Assembly (NCBI GenBank): GCA_019973155.2
Contig: BPQB01000059.1
Coordinates: 142,272 to 206,271, forward strand
Reading direction: 5' to 3'
Length of the DNA stretch: 64,000 nt
Source: Phanerochaete sordida
Lineage: Eukaryota; Basidiomycota; Agaricomycetes; Polyporales; Phanerochaetaceae
Translations under genes and position numbers: made by a program
The notes under the pieces: generated by a model
Seen by the model: the letters and a program-made list of their open reading frames with translations, nothing else
Databases searched by the model: none
What the model was told of the DNA's origin: nothing
In this document: piece by piece, positions 35,487-47,854 of the stretch
Layout: the number at the start of each line of letters is the position of its first letter
How positions within the stretch are numbered: the first letter of the stretch is position 1

Positions 35487-37933
35487 TCATTCCTGCTGGA
35501 TGTCTGCACCAGCCTTTTTCCAGATTCTCAACGCACGCTCGTCTTGTGCGAGAGCTGCTTTTTGCATGATCAGCGCTGCGAACCCGCCCTCCACGTCCGA
35601 GCCGCCTAGGTTTGCGCCGGCTTTGACCAGAATGTCGACAATATTCTCGTGTCCTTGGCGAGCAGCCTGTCGAGGAGCGTATCAGCACAATCGCTATAGC
35701 AAAACTATCAAGGACACGCACGTAGTAGAGCGCGGTGTGCCCGAGAGCATCCCTGAGGTGGACCAGCGCACCGGCCTCGAGCAAGGCCCCCACACAGGCC
35801 CCGCTGCCGTTGAGCGCAGAGACATGCAGCGGCGACCGTCCGCTCGCCGGATCGATGCAGTTCGCCATGCCGCCGACGACCGCCGTGCTCCGTCGCAGGG
35901 GAAGCGGCGCGCCCTCCGCACGCGCGAGGTCCGGCGACGTCGCCACGGCAGTGGCCTCGCCGGACGCCAGGCAGAACGCGAGGCCGTCCGCGTCGTCGCG
36001 CGCCGCGGCGAGGTGCATGAGCAGGGGCAGGAGCGCGACCTCCGTCGACACCGCCTCGGCCGCCGTCCAGCTCCACGGCGCGGCCGCGTCGCCCGCGAGC
36101 CCGCCGAGCGTCGGCGTCGCGCCGGGCGAGACGGAGATCACGGGCCCGCGCGGCGGCGCGCTCAGGCGCACGACGTGCGTGAGCACGCCCTGGATGCTCG
36201 AGAGCGAGTCCTCGATGCCCGCTTGCCCCACGGACGCCTGTGGGATCTCGCGTGCGGGTAGCGTGAGCTCGCCGCGCAGGGGCGTGCCCATCAGCGACCG
36301 CACTTGCTCAACGGAGAGGTCGGGCTTGCTGAGCAGGTAGCCGAGTTTGGTGAGGGCGCACTGCGGAAGGGCGTGAGCCTTGTCGCGGGATCTGAGGAAG
36401 GAAGAACGCGCCTCTGGTGTCATGTCGCCGCCAGAGACGATGCCCAGCTTCAGCAGGCTAATGCCGGTCTCATAGTCGGGTGAGACAGTTCCCTTCGAAC
36501 ATTGTGAGATCGCAACAATGACGACGCCGCGGCTGCACGCCTCCTTGAACGCGTCAAGGAGGTCGGCACGCTGTGGGGCATTGCCAGCGCCGTATGTTTC
36601 GAGTACAAGACCCTTCATTGGCGGCGCAAGGAACGCGCGGACCGTTGCAGCTGTGATACCGGGGAAGAGGCGTAGCGTGGCTGTGGCAGGACGGGTTGGC
36701 ACACTGTCTGTTGACTATCGGTCTGCCATGGCTCACCGACATGCGGACTCATCTCTGAAAAATGATATGAGGCTCTTGTATTCCGGAAATTGCCTAGGAA
36801 AACTTACGTTTGTGCGCCTTGAACCGCCTCAAGCCCGTCTGCCTGATGACATTCGTCCAATCAACGGCGATATCAATGCCGACATGGACGAGCGGTGCGA
36901 AATTCGGGCTCGCGAAGGCATCGAGATCGTTCGAGGAGTACTTGTAAACCCGGTTTCCGCGGTACAGGGTGTGGTTGAAAAAAAGCGAAACTTCCGGGAT
37001 GATATAGTGGCCGGCGATGGTCAACGCCCCGAGCAAATTATCGACAGCATCATTCCGAAGCTGTGATAGTGGGATCTGGGCCCCAGTTACAATCTGTCCG
37101 CCGGTCTGTTTGTGTTCCGACAGAATGAACGGTGTAGGCGTACCACTGTCTTGCCGAGGTCCTCAAGGAGGAAACTCAATGCCGAGGAGCTGTACGACAT
37201 GGTGTCGGTACCATGCAGGACGACGAACGCGTCAAATGTCGCGTAATTCAGCTCAATGTCTGTCGCTATACGGATCCAGTCTGCCTTGTACGCGTTTCGC
37301 ATCAGCTGCCCTCGCGAATATCGAGAACACTGTACCGGCTATTTCCATGTTACTGCTGTCCAGCAGAGGATTCCACTGCAAAACAAGACTAGTTCAGCAC
37401 AATCTCAACTGAAGCCTCCAGAGTGCAATTCCGACCTCCAAGATGACATATCGTATCCGCTTGCCATTTGAGCCATGTGCGGTGGTACGCGGCGTTACGA
37501 GACTGTGCAGATGAGCCTCGTAGAGGTTCTCCGATACCTTTCGGCACAACGGGTTCCTGAACGGGCTGTGGCGCGTCTCGCCAGACACCGACAGAGGCGC
37601 GGTGGCGCCAATAGGCCTTGAAGACCGGACCAGCAGGGTTGACGGTTGATGAGGTCCGCCACGCGCGGGGGAGGACGCCCTGCTCGTGAATGTGCTCGAC
37701 TGCGGGGTGTTACGCCCGCTGTTGCTGCTCCATGTGCGAAAGCCCTCGACAGAGGCTGAGTGGGAGAACAATGACTCCTCGAGCGGGTCGTGGAATCTGT
37801 GCTGACTGAAGAGGGTCTCGGTGAGGAAGTAAGGCTCTGGTACGTAACCCTGATGGCCCACGAGCATGCCAATGGTTCCCCCGGTGTAGATAATCAGCAC
37901 TTTCGACTCATCGTAAGGCTGTGATAGTTCCAT
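35487..37933 (-). CDS. Cytosolic L-asparaginase with C-terminal ankyrin repeats (60-kDa lysophospholipase type)
   Basis: Hydrolyses asparagine to aspartate and ammonia. Exons 37436-37933, 37336-37375, 37144-37280, 36808-37093, 35722-36707 and 35487-35666 give 708 aa, phases closed. The first catalytic motif is YTGGTIGML (TGGTIG 17-22) and the second LHGTDTMSY (202-207). VTGAQIPL and the C-terminal ANK-type units (DALGHTALYYAARQGHENI) are also present. Between the first motif and about residue 165 there is a long Ser/Arg/Pro-rich stretch (RFHDPLEESLFSHSASVEG onward), far longer than the bacterial type I enzyme has at this place. The start ATG at 37933 is the first in frame. The 36708-36807 intron is 100 nt and contains an AG that is not used. 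Confidence 0.9.
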
Positions 37934-38377
37934 GCCGGAGTGAGAACGTGGACGGGCCGGATGGTGGTCGAGGAAGGAGTCAGTGCTGCATTTACCGGCA
38001 GGGCGTCTATCCCCGAGTCGGAAGTCTGCTCCAGGACCTCAACCACCATCAGTTGAGGCTCGCGAGGGATAGAGTCCTCCGCTGCCTTGGCAATTTTTAG
38101 GTAAGGTAAAAAGTAGGTGCTGGCAGCCCTCTTAAATCTGCTCTCAACTCCGAGGAGAAAAGGAGTGAGATATGCTGGGATTTCGCCGAGGATGGGAGCT
38201 GACGGTGAAGGGTTTGCGGAGTCCTCCACTTGATCGGAGCAGACGCCCAGGCAAGTCAGATTAGATTGACTCAAGTAAACCCGAGGTTATAAAGTCTCCC
38301 CAGCTTCAGTCGTTTCGTTCACCCGACTGCTTGCTGTCCCCCGCCCTTCCTCTCGCCCTCTCACTACACTTCGCAGC
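37934..38377. other. Divergent promoter region, asparaginase / tryptophan synthase
   Basis: This 444-bp head-to-head interval ends in a pyrimidine-rich leader before the tryptophan synthase ATG. A minus-strand open frame (37894-38274) has no ATG at its 5' end and is out of frame with the asparaginase, so it was not accepted. Confidence 0.5.
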
Positions 38378-40760
38378 ATGGAGGCACTCAAGGCCGTCTT
38401 TGAAAAGAAGAAGCAGGAGGTGCGTCCCCAGAATCTCGCCAGAAAGCGCAAACTCACACCTCGTGCAGAATGCTCCTGCTCTGGTCACTTTTGTAACCGC
38501 GGGTTACCCTAGGATCCAGGACACAGTGCCAGTCATGCTTGCGATGCAGGAAGGCGGTGCTGACATCATTGAGCTCGGTGTACCTTTCTCCGACCCTATT
38601 GCGGACGGCCCCGCCATCCAAGAGACCAACGCCGTGCGTCTTCGACCGTTTCGACCCTCTCCAGGCTTTCCCTCTCATACGTGAAACTCAGATTGCTGTT
38701 AAGAACGGCGTGGACTATGCTACGTGTCTGGGTCTTCTGCGGGAAGCTCGCAGCAAGGGCCTGACTGCCCCCGTGCTGCTCATGGGTGCGTCTGCATCCG
38801 AGTTTACTGCGACCGCTTGCTGATATCTGAGAAGGCTACTACAACCCTATGCTGGCCTACGGCGAAGACAAGGCCATCCAGGATGCGTACGAGGCTGGCG
38901 CCAACGGTTTCATCATGGTCGACCTTCCCCCAGAGGAAGCCATTACCTTCCGTGAAAAGTGTCAGAAGTCCCAGTACGTCTCAGTGGAGCCTTTGCCAAG
39001 GCGTTACACTCACCTCGAAACTCCAGCTTGTCCTACGTTCCCCTCATTGCTCCATCTACGACTCTTCATCGCATTCGCTTCTTGGCGTCGATCGCCGACA
39101 CATTCATCTATGTCGTCTCGAAGATGGGAACCACCGGCTCTTCGGACACCGGGAAACTGAACACCGCACTCCCCGATATCATTGCCCGTGTACGCGAGTA
39201 CGCGACTGTGCCACTTGCGGTTGGTTTCGGAGTCGCCACGCGCCAACACTTCGAGCACGTCGCAGAGGCCGGCGCCGACGGTGTCGTTATTGGCAGTCGT
39301 CTTGTCTCCGTCATCAAGAACTCGTCGGCAGAAGAGGTTTCGAAGAACGTTGAGACTTACTGCCGCGAAATTAGCTTCAAGGACCAGCCTGGCAAGAACG
39401 CTCTGCACCCCGCGAACGGGAACCCGCGCTCAGAACCCGTCTTTAATGTTAACCGCGAGGGTGCGGCTCCGTCACACACCATCTCCGACTCGAGTGTTCT
39501 GCCTGCTCGCTTCGGCGAGTTCGGTGGCCAGTATGTGCCGGAGTCCCTCTACGACTGCTTGATCGAGCTCGAAGAGGCACACAAGAGCGCGATGGCGGAT
39601 CCCGAGTTCTGGAAGGAGCTTCGCAGCTTCTACCCGTACATGAACCGCCCCTCGAACATCTACAAGGCGGAGCGTCTCACCGAGCACGCTGGTGGCGCAA
39701 CTATTTGGCTCAAGCGCGAAGATCTGAACCACACCGGTTCGCACAAGATCAACAATGCCGTCGGACAGATTCTCCTCGCTCGCAGAATCGGCAAGACTCG
39801 TATCATCGCCGAGACTGGTGCTGGCCAACACGGTGTCGCGACTGCGACGGTCTGCGCGCGCTTTGGTATGGAGTGCATCGTCTACATGGGTGCCGAGGAC
39901 GTTCGTCGCCAGGCTCTCAACGTCTTCCGTATGCGCATGCTCGGCGCGACCGTCATTCCTGTCAACTCTGGCTCGTGCACACTCAAGGACGCGGTCAACG
40001 AGGCGATGCGCGACTGGGTGACGAACCTCTCGACGACACACTACCTCGTCGGCTCCGCCATTGGCCCCCACCCCTTCCCAACCATCGTCCGTGACTTCCA
40101 GAAGGTCATCAGCGAGGAGATCAAGGAGCAGCTGCACGGCGAGATCGGCCGTCTTCCCGACGCCGTCGTCGCCTGTGTCGGTGGCGGCAGCAACGCCATC
40201 GGCACGTTCTACGACTTTATCAACGACAAGAGCGTTAAGCTTGTCGGTGTTGAAGCCGGTGGTGAGGGCACGGACGGCGACCGCCACAGCGCCACGCTCG
40301 CCAAGGGTCAGCCCGGTGTCCTCCACGGCGTGCGCACGTACATTCTTCAGGACCGCGCGGGCCAGATCATCGAGACGCACTCGATTAGCGCCGGCCTTGA
40401 CTACCCCGGTGTCGGCCCTGAGCACGCCTGGTTGAAGGACTCTGGACGCGCCCAGTACGTTGTCGCCACCGACGAGGAGGCCCTTCGTGGCTTCCGCCTG
40501 ATCACGCAGCTCGAGGGTATCATTCCGGCGCTCGAGTCATCGCATGCTATCTGGGAGGGTGTCCGCCTTGCGAAGACGCTCCCGAAGGACCAGCACATTG
40601 TTATCGTACGTTTTGTCATCTCGATGGTCTCGTGCCCGGTGCTAAACCCCCTTCGCAGTGCTTGTCCGGTCGCGGCGACAAAGACGTCGAGCAGATCTCG
40701 CAACTGCTCCCCGGCAAGTGGGAAGACATCCTCGACTGGCATGTGTCCGCCCAGGTGTAA
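38378..40760 (+). CDS. TRP5: Bifunctional tryptophan synthase (alpha-beta fusion)
   Basis: Makes tryptophan from indole-3-glycerol phosphate and serine. Exons 38378-38419, 38469-38633, 38692-38785, 38835-38973, 39027-40605 and 40659-40760 give 706 aa. The alpha domain has [25 protein letters not shown] with the catalytic Asp, and [12 protein letters not shown]. The fungal linker lies around residues 265-300. The beta domain has [10 protein letters not shown], the PLP lysine K387 in [21 protein letters not shown], and the phosphate-binding GGGSNAIG. The fused alpha-beta order is the fungal arrangement. Exon 5 is long (1579 nt) with strong GC3 bias. The start follows a pyrimidine-rich leader. 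Confidence 0.97.
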
Positions 40761-41101
40761 GGCGGCAACAAAACACCACACATAATACTATTGCAGCACT
40801 CCTGCACAGACTAAAAGTGTAACATAGACTAGCGACAAAGGGGGATTCATTCAGCCTTGACAGGGTACAGGCGGCGAAGTGTACCGCCCGCTGAGAGCTC
40901 GATTTGTCTCCGTCTGGAAGGGTACCTTGAGCGAAGTGCTTCCGTCTCGCGGGCAGTCACCGTACAATACGGCATGACTGAGACTGTGCTCTCATCGATA
41001 CTCGTGTATCTCGTGGGCACATTCGAGGATGCTGATTGGCGGTGTATCGGATTGCGAAATAAATAATTGATATAGCAGAGCGACCGCCTAGCGTTCAGCA
41101 C
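40761..41101. other. Intergenic, no gene seen
   Basis: This 341-bp stretch should hold the tryptophan synthase 3' UTR and the promoter of the next gene. Short open frames on both strands lack ATG starts or splice support. Confidence 0.45.
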
Positions 41102-44100
41102 ATGTCCTTGACCATCTCAATCAGCTACCGCTCATCCAGACGACTCTTGTTGTAAACTTGCCCCTAATTGCCCCTCTGAGGGGCGTCGACGACGCTGCTG
41201 TCTGAACCCGTTACACGCATCGTCACCATTGATTCACACCAGACAAGTACACCGCGGGGCCTCGTCCCTTCGAGTACTCTACCTCTTGCACCAGCACCAG
41301 CACCTCCAGCGACCGCTGCCCACGCTCAGACGCACTCCCCGTCTCCGTCCAGACCAACTTTCCAGCGCATCCAGACATCGTCAACCGCGAGCGCAAGCCT
41401 TGTCCCAGCGACCCGCAGCCGCTTTGAGCTTGAGGAAGACGACACCGAGTCTGTGATTGCTCCTTCGTCCGAACCGTCATCTTTGTCCTACCTTCATCCG
41501 TCTTCGCGAGCACTTCCGCCGTCGCCGCCGCACCGCGACGCAGATCCGGACGCCTACCGCGCGCGAAAGAGGCCGCGAGTCGACAGCCTGAGCTCCGTCA
41601 CCGCCGCCGCACCCGCCGAACGCTCACGCACCACCGAGGACCCGCACACGCCCGCTGCGCTCATGCGTCTGACCAGCAACGACGCCGACTCGACGCTCTC
41701 CGTCTCCCCTGACGAGCTGCCCCAGGCCGGGCCCTCGACGCCCGCGCTCTCGAATGGGCACAACGGCGTGCTCAAGGGGAACGGCTTCGCCGCGCCATTC
41801 ACGAACGGGAACGGCAAGGCTCCCCTGGCGGACGGAAACAGGGCTGAGAAGCACACACAGTCGGTGGCACGGGTCTCGCTGCCCGGCACTACCCTCTACG
41901 ACGACTCACATGTGGACAGAGAGGAGTTTGTGCGGTTAGTGATCCAAAGCTTGCGCGATGTGGGGTACATGTGAGTGCTCTAGCTGGTTCTCATTGCCAT
42001 CTTCCGTTTACGGGTATGTCCCATGCGCCAGTGAGTCTGCCGCGACTCTCGAAGCGGAGTCAGGGTATACGATGGAGACGTCTGACGTCTCCCGATTTCG
42101 ACAATGTATATTGGAAGGGGACTGGGACAGTGCAGAGGACACACTGCTGAGGCTGGGGCTGTCGGAGGAGGAGGGGCTCTGGGTGCGTAATTCTGCTACT
42201 GCGGTCCCGTTCGGCACCATTAAACGGCACACAGGAAGCGAAATTCCTTATCAGCCAGCAGAAATACCTGGAGCTCCTCGAAGCTCGAGAGATAGCGTCG
42301 GCATTGCACATACTACGGAATGAGCTCGCCCCTTCAAGTCCGGAGCCGGAGCAGCTGCACACACTTGCGAGGTCAGCACATGGAATTACGTGATGGAAGC
42401 CGAACGCTCACGGGCATTCGGTAGCTTACTCATGTGTCAAGACCTAGAGGACTTGCGACGACAAGCAAGTTGGGATGGCGCAGGCGGGTCCTCAAGACGA
42501 CGGCTATTGGCCAATTTACAACGTATGCGCCCTTCATTGCCGTGTGAACACATCGTATTTATCGCGAATACAGGGTACATACCGTCATCGGTGATGATCC
42601 CCCAACGGCGATTCGCTACCCTTCTTGACCAGGCACGAGAATACCAGCAGGCGCGATGCCTATACCACAACGCGCCGACAAATGCGAGGACATTCTCGCT
42701 CTACGCGGACCATGCATGCGAACCGGAGGCTTTCCCGCGTGTAACAACTGCGATCCTCCAGGTGCACGATGATGAAGTGTGGAATCTTCAGTGGAGTCAC
42801 AGCGGCAGCTTCCTTGCTACGGCGAGCAGGGACAAGTCAGCAATCATATGGCGGATAGGTGTACGTACCTCCTTCGTCACACGGAAAGCCATGACTTATG
42901 GAGTTATGACGCGCCTTGCAGTCGGATGCAGACCCGTCGACAAGAGAGTATCACGCACAATTCATTCTGCGTGATCACAAGTATCAGGTCGGCTGCGTAG
43001 CGTGGTCGCTGGACGACTCGATACTACTCACCGCGTCGGAGAATTTCATACACATGTGGAATACGAGGGTACGTACCGAGGCTGCACGTCATTCAGATAC
43101 CGGGTTCTTGACCCTATTTCTCTCGCGCACAGACCGGTGCACTCATTCGGGTGCTGGATGCCCACTTCGACGTTGTGACCGCGCTAGCATGGTTGCCAGA
43201 CGGCTCAGGTTTCATCTCCGGCGGACTCGATCGGAAGATTATTCTTTGGGTACGTGAAGGCCAGCCGGTGCTTTGGGTCGCCCTCAGGCACTAACGATGG
43301 CTCTTTCACAGGACATCGACGGCAAGCAGCGGGACACTTGGGGCCGGACGCCAATACGGGTGACGGACCTTGCTATCACGCCAGATTTCAGCAAGCTCGT
43401 CGCTATTGGGATGTATGATGCACCATTGTCGCTACCTCCGACCGGGGGTGCAATTGCGGCCTCTGATGTAGCCAGTGGCGGAACGGCGACACCTCCGACG
43501 GGCTCGACTGCGCCTGCACCAGCAAATCGGCCAGCAGAGAACCGGATCATCGTGTACGACCTGTTGACAAAGCAGCTTGAGACGTACGTACTCCCTTCCG
43601 ATGCGTCGCCGAATGCTCTTGACGCTGATCCCGTACTTCTGGGTGTCGCCACAGGTCGGTGAAGCTGGAGGGAGAGTTGACAAGTGTCAAGGTTTCGCAG
43701 GACTCGCGCTATGCGTTGATAAACCGCGCGCTGGACTCGTTTGGCCTGCATGCCGTGAGTCAATCATGCCCAAGCATCCCACCTTTCTGTGAACGATGCT
43801 AACATATCACATGGACCCACGCTTACAGGAGATACACTTGTGGGAGATCAGCACCGGCAGGACGGTGCGCAAGTACACGGGCTACAAGCAGTCTCGACAC
43901 GTTATACGGAGCGCGTTTGGCGGCGTGGATGAGAATTTCATCATCTCCGGGAGCGAAGGTGCGCTCCCTACTGCATATGGGTTTGCTTTCCTTGGCCCGC
44001 TGATGCGCTCATTACAGACGGAAACGTGTTCATCTGGCATCGCGACTCTGGAACGCTCCTCGAGACCCTTCCTGGGCACGGCAGCGGAAGCGTTAACTCG

Positions 44101-44337
44101 GTTGCGTGGAACCCCGCGAACCCGAAGATGTTCGCAACGTGCTCGGACGACCACACGATCCGCATTTGGGAGGCGGACCCGGCGTGGACGGTAGGTTCTG
44201 GTGCGCTCTCGGAGGGCTCGCACAGTCTCGAGCGCGATGGCAGTGGGAAGGGGAAAGGAAAGGGGCGGGAATGGGTCGGAGACAGCCTAGGCGGGGCGCC
44301 AGGATTCAGCATGGCAGGAACATCGCGTTCCTTGTAG
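41102..44337 (+). CDS. GID/CTLH ubiquitin ligase subunit, Gid7/WDR26-like (LisH-CTLH-WD40)
   Basis: Subunit of the GID/CTLH E3 complex. Exons 41102-41151 (tentative), 41248-41970, 42032-42182, 42235-42371, 42425-42522, 42574-42860, 42922-43068, 43133-43249, 43312-43583, 43655-43754, 43829-43958 and 44018-44337 give 843 aa. A Pro/Ser-rich N-terminus is followed by LisH (REEFVRLVIQSLRDVGY, SAATLEAESG), CTLH (SRFRQCILEGDWDSAEDTL, FLISQQKYLELLEAREIA) and a WD40 propeller (HDDEVWNLQWSHSGSFLAT, CSDDHTIRIWEAD). A loop of about 50 residues rich in Pro/Thr/Ala sits in the propeller at exon 9. All phases from exon 2 onward close. The first exon rests on a weak AAG acceptor and is uncertain; no ATG opens exon 2 before residue M at 41663. 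Confidence 0.88.
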
Positions 44338-46551
44338 TATTATGGTTGGATTTATCATACAGGTATGGCTCGACTGGCTATCACTAACATTTTGTACACA
44401 CCCCCTTACCTTTCTCTTGCTTGCACACCCATTTCACACACCCACTTGCATTCACATGGCCGATCTCATTTTCTCATCTGTATTCTTTCCTCCCCAAGCT
44501 AGCTACGCATTGTCTGTCGGTCTGCATGTGCGCATAGAAGTGTTACAATATAATACTATCCACGGACTAGTATGCACCTTTATTTTTCCAACATATACTC
44601 ACTTTGGTGTTGTGTTAGGAGCAGAGCGATTCGCGGAGTCGTGTTTCGTGCCCGGTCACGCCACCGCGTCCCTGATCCCAGCGCCCGCACAGATAAACAG
44701 AAGGTTTTCTCTCTCCAATTCTGTACACACTCAATGCAGCATGCTATCATCTCGAGTACGTATCTCTCATATCAACACGTAAACCAGCGAATTTAACCAA
44801 GGCGGGTTTAGGCTATGTGCCCGAGGGCGCGCGCGACGCAGCGGCGTCGTCGCTGCGATCTACATCGCCAATGCAGTCCTTGGGAGGAAGGACACCAAGT
44901 CCCACAGGCCGTGGAGTGCAGCACATCGCACCTGTGACCGCACAGCATGGAACAAACCGCTAGCGACATCGGCTCTGCCCATCGTTGAGAAAGCACGCTC
45001 CGCCATCTGCTGCGGAGGTGGGTAGGGAGAACCAACATACGGATGTCGTGCCACTTTCTGTACGCCCCGACATACAACGAGTCGTATCCATAAACGCACT
45101 TCGTGACGCCACGGATGTAAGCACGCCCGTACGTCCGGTACCTCTCTATTATGCGGTCGCGGCCCGTGCCACGCAAGCTCTGCAGCATTGCTCGCTTCCC
45201 GCTCGCGCAGGGGCGGCCGCAGGACGGGTGCACCGAAGACGACCTGTGCTGCGGACGTCCCCGCTGCCTTGGGTCGTCCCAGTGAACATGCAACGAGTGT
45301 GCGAGCGTGCGCATCCGTCAGGCCCCGGAGCCTCCTGCTGGCGGTCACGGACGCGCCCGCCGACCTATCGACCTGCTCCGCGCGGCAGGAAATTCACACC
45401 GCATCGCCAGCCGCCGCCAGTCGTGCGCGGCCCCTGCCAAGGCCCCACCGTGGTGCGCGCCGAATATTCTGCGGCGGCGCGGGTGATAGGCGTGTGGGGG
45501 CGGCGGGCCTTCTCAGGATCGCCACGCGCACGCCGCTGCGCGCAGGCCGAAGCGGCCCTTCCACGCAACTCTGAAGGCTAATGCGCCGCCCTTCGCAGGC
45601 AGGCATTCGCACGCGGGCCTCTCCCGCGAGGTGCTGCACGCCCCGTCCCTGCGCGGGCTCGCACCGCGGGCTGTTCTCAGGTACGAAGCACCCCCGAAGA
45701 TGAGTGCTCGCCTCGAGGACGGGTTCCGCAGGAATTCCAAGCGACGCACGACCGCACCCGCGTTCCCAGTGCGCCGCTGGTCGACGCGCTGGGGTTGCCT
45801 AAAGCTCAGCGGCGCCTCTCACGCTCGAAGGCGCGTTGCGTACGGATGACTCGCCCGCCGTGCGTCTCGCGCACACACCGCCGCCGACTGCACACGGAAC
45901 TGCCAGGGGCATCGGAACGCGCGTGCGTGGGAGGGCTCCCGGTAGATCGTGATCACACCGGACTGTTAGCCATGGTACCGCCCACAAGAGGCATGCACCC
46001 ATCCTGCGGCGTGGACTGCCGACCCGGCCCCCTGGCAGCAGCGGGGAGGGCTTACCGTGGGCGTCGCGCCCTGCTCGCTGTAGCGGTAACATACCGCCGC
46101 GGAACTGCTGCACGGTGCGAGAGGCATTCAATGTCGGCGACTTGAGCTCGAACGCTCTCGATTCAGGAGATCTAAGGCTCGTCGAGTCGACGTCTAGAAG
46201 GAACTACGTATCAGGTACATCTTCCGTCCCAGCTGTACACGCTGCTCCCACGAAAGCGCCACAGGCTGCGTCAGATTATACATACAGAAGAAAAGTGGTA
46301 CAACAGATTAGGGCGTCCGTACGTTGTTCGTACGTGACTGTGTGCGGGTATAGATGTACAATGCGAAAGGACCCAAGATAGTGGCATGCCGAAGTCAGGT
46401 TGGAGGCTTAGCCCGTGCGTACGAAACCAGTGAAAGCGGAGATGTGTGCAGAGTGCGGGGGTGAGTGAGACGATGCAGAGACCAAATGGAGGTGACCAGT
46501 CAGGCGTGAATGAGAAGATGAGATAGGTAAGTGCAGTGGTGGGTGGTGCCG
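44338..46551. other. 2.2-kb gene-free stretch
   Basis: The first 450 bp are AT/pyrimidine-rich and look like the 3' flank of the WD40 gene. From about 44810 to 46150 the sequence is very GC- and CpG-rich, with overlapping open frames on several strands, which is what high GC produces by chance. None has splice support, domain-like sequence or codon bias. I see no tRNA, rRNA or transposon motif. Confidence 0.5.
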
Positions 46552-47854
46552 TCATGCTCTGGACCGCATGCTGGACGAGTGCGTGGGAAGCTGTGAATAG
46601 GCACGATGCTTCGGCATGAATAGGGACGCCATGGGATTCTTCCGAGCGACCGGTACTTTCAGTGCACCAGACGGGCTCGCAATCGGAGGGGGAGAACCCT
46701 GTGGAGGCCGAGGAGTTGACGGAGGAGACGAAGCCGGCGGCACAGTCGTCGAGGATGTCCTGGTGGGAACCGGGCGGGCAGGTGATGATGAGACTGGCGT
46801 CGATGACATGTTCTGACCTGCACTAGTGGCAGGTGGCGTCGGCTTCGACACCGCGGCCACCGTGACCCGAGTACCGACTTTACCGGCAAGAGGACCGGCT
46901 GGTGATGCGGCTGCAGTTGGTGGCTTTGTAGTGGTGTTGTTAGACAGAGTCCGAAAGGTCTTCGCGGCCGGCATCGCAGGCAGCATACGAGCGCCGTAAA
47001 CGCCTTTGTGCTTTTTGACAGCATCTGCGCGAGCCTTCTGCAGGAGCGTCCTCGGGGCCTGTGGTTGTCCCCCTGGAAAGCACGAGGTCAATGGTCAGGC
47101 TGCCTGGCACGAACACGTAAGCCAGAGACTTACAACTGCCGCGATATCGCTTCATAGGCGGGACTTTGTCTGTGATCTTAATCTGCGAATCTTTTTTGCG
47201 CTGCTCCAGCTCTTCTCGCTGCATACGCAACTTGGAACCCACGGCCTCCAGGCGCTTTGCTTCAAGGTCGCGCAGTACCTGTCCAGAAATAAGCACTGAT
47301 TCGAAAGCGATGCTGCACAGCACATACGAAGAACTCATCACGCCACGAATCAGGCTCGGAATCTATATTACGTCTCTCAGCTGGAAGGGGATAGGTACGG
47401 AAGCACAATGCTTTCCATAGTCCTGCGGAGCGTGAGTTCCTAGCGGCGTCTTCGCGGGGGATGGAAAACTGACCAGAGGTGTGCCCTTCCAATGACTAGA
47501 TGGCGGAATTGAACTTTGAATTAGCTGAAGCTTTTGAATGGGGAGTTGCCATACTGACCGGGGTGGCCTGCTCAAAGCGCAACAATGCTTCGGCGGAGCA
47601 GTTCTGGAGGATAGGAGCGACTAGCTCGAAGGCTGCCTCGTCTCCAAGGCTACATATATCTGCAAGCGTGTCAATGCCCTGGCCGACGAGGCGTGGGTGG
47701 GAGACGTACTCTCGACGTGGTTCGATGCCACTGCGATTCGAATCGGTCAGGACAGCCGCGACGATACCGGGGGTTGGGTGGACATACCTCGCTGGCAGAG
47801 TTGGACGAGCGATGGGAGCCGTCTGGAGCTGCTCATGTCTGTGTCGTACGGCAT
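46552..47854 (-). CDS. ELA1: Elongin A homologue
   Basis: Elongin A joins elongin C and a cullin in an E3 complex that acts on stalled RNA polymerase II, and stimulates elongation in animals. Seven exons (47788-47854, 47710-47730, 47559-47659, 47474-47495, 47328-47422, 47134-47278, 46552-47072) give 323 aa, phases closed. The N-terminus SLVQLCQRVASNHVENICS is the BC-box region, followed by an F-box-like helix pair (FELVAPILQNCSAEALLRFE). The elongin A core runs through LWKALCFRTYPL, DSWRDEFFVLRDLEAKRLE and a basic helix (EELEQRKKDSQIKI). The tail from about 185 is Pro/Ser/Thr-rich and disordered. Exons 2 and 4 are only 21 and 22 nt. An alternative start is the internal Met at residue 7. Confidence 0.87.

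Noticed and set aside
37894..38274. 126-codon minus-strand frame upstream of the asparaginase
   Set aside because: No ATG at its 5' end and a different frame from the enzyme; probably promoter or leader.
44985..45581. 198-codon plus-strand frame
   Set aside because: Arg/Pro-rich translation in a CpG-rich block with competing frames on both strands; no codon bias or splice support.
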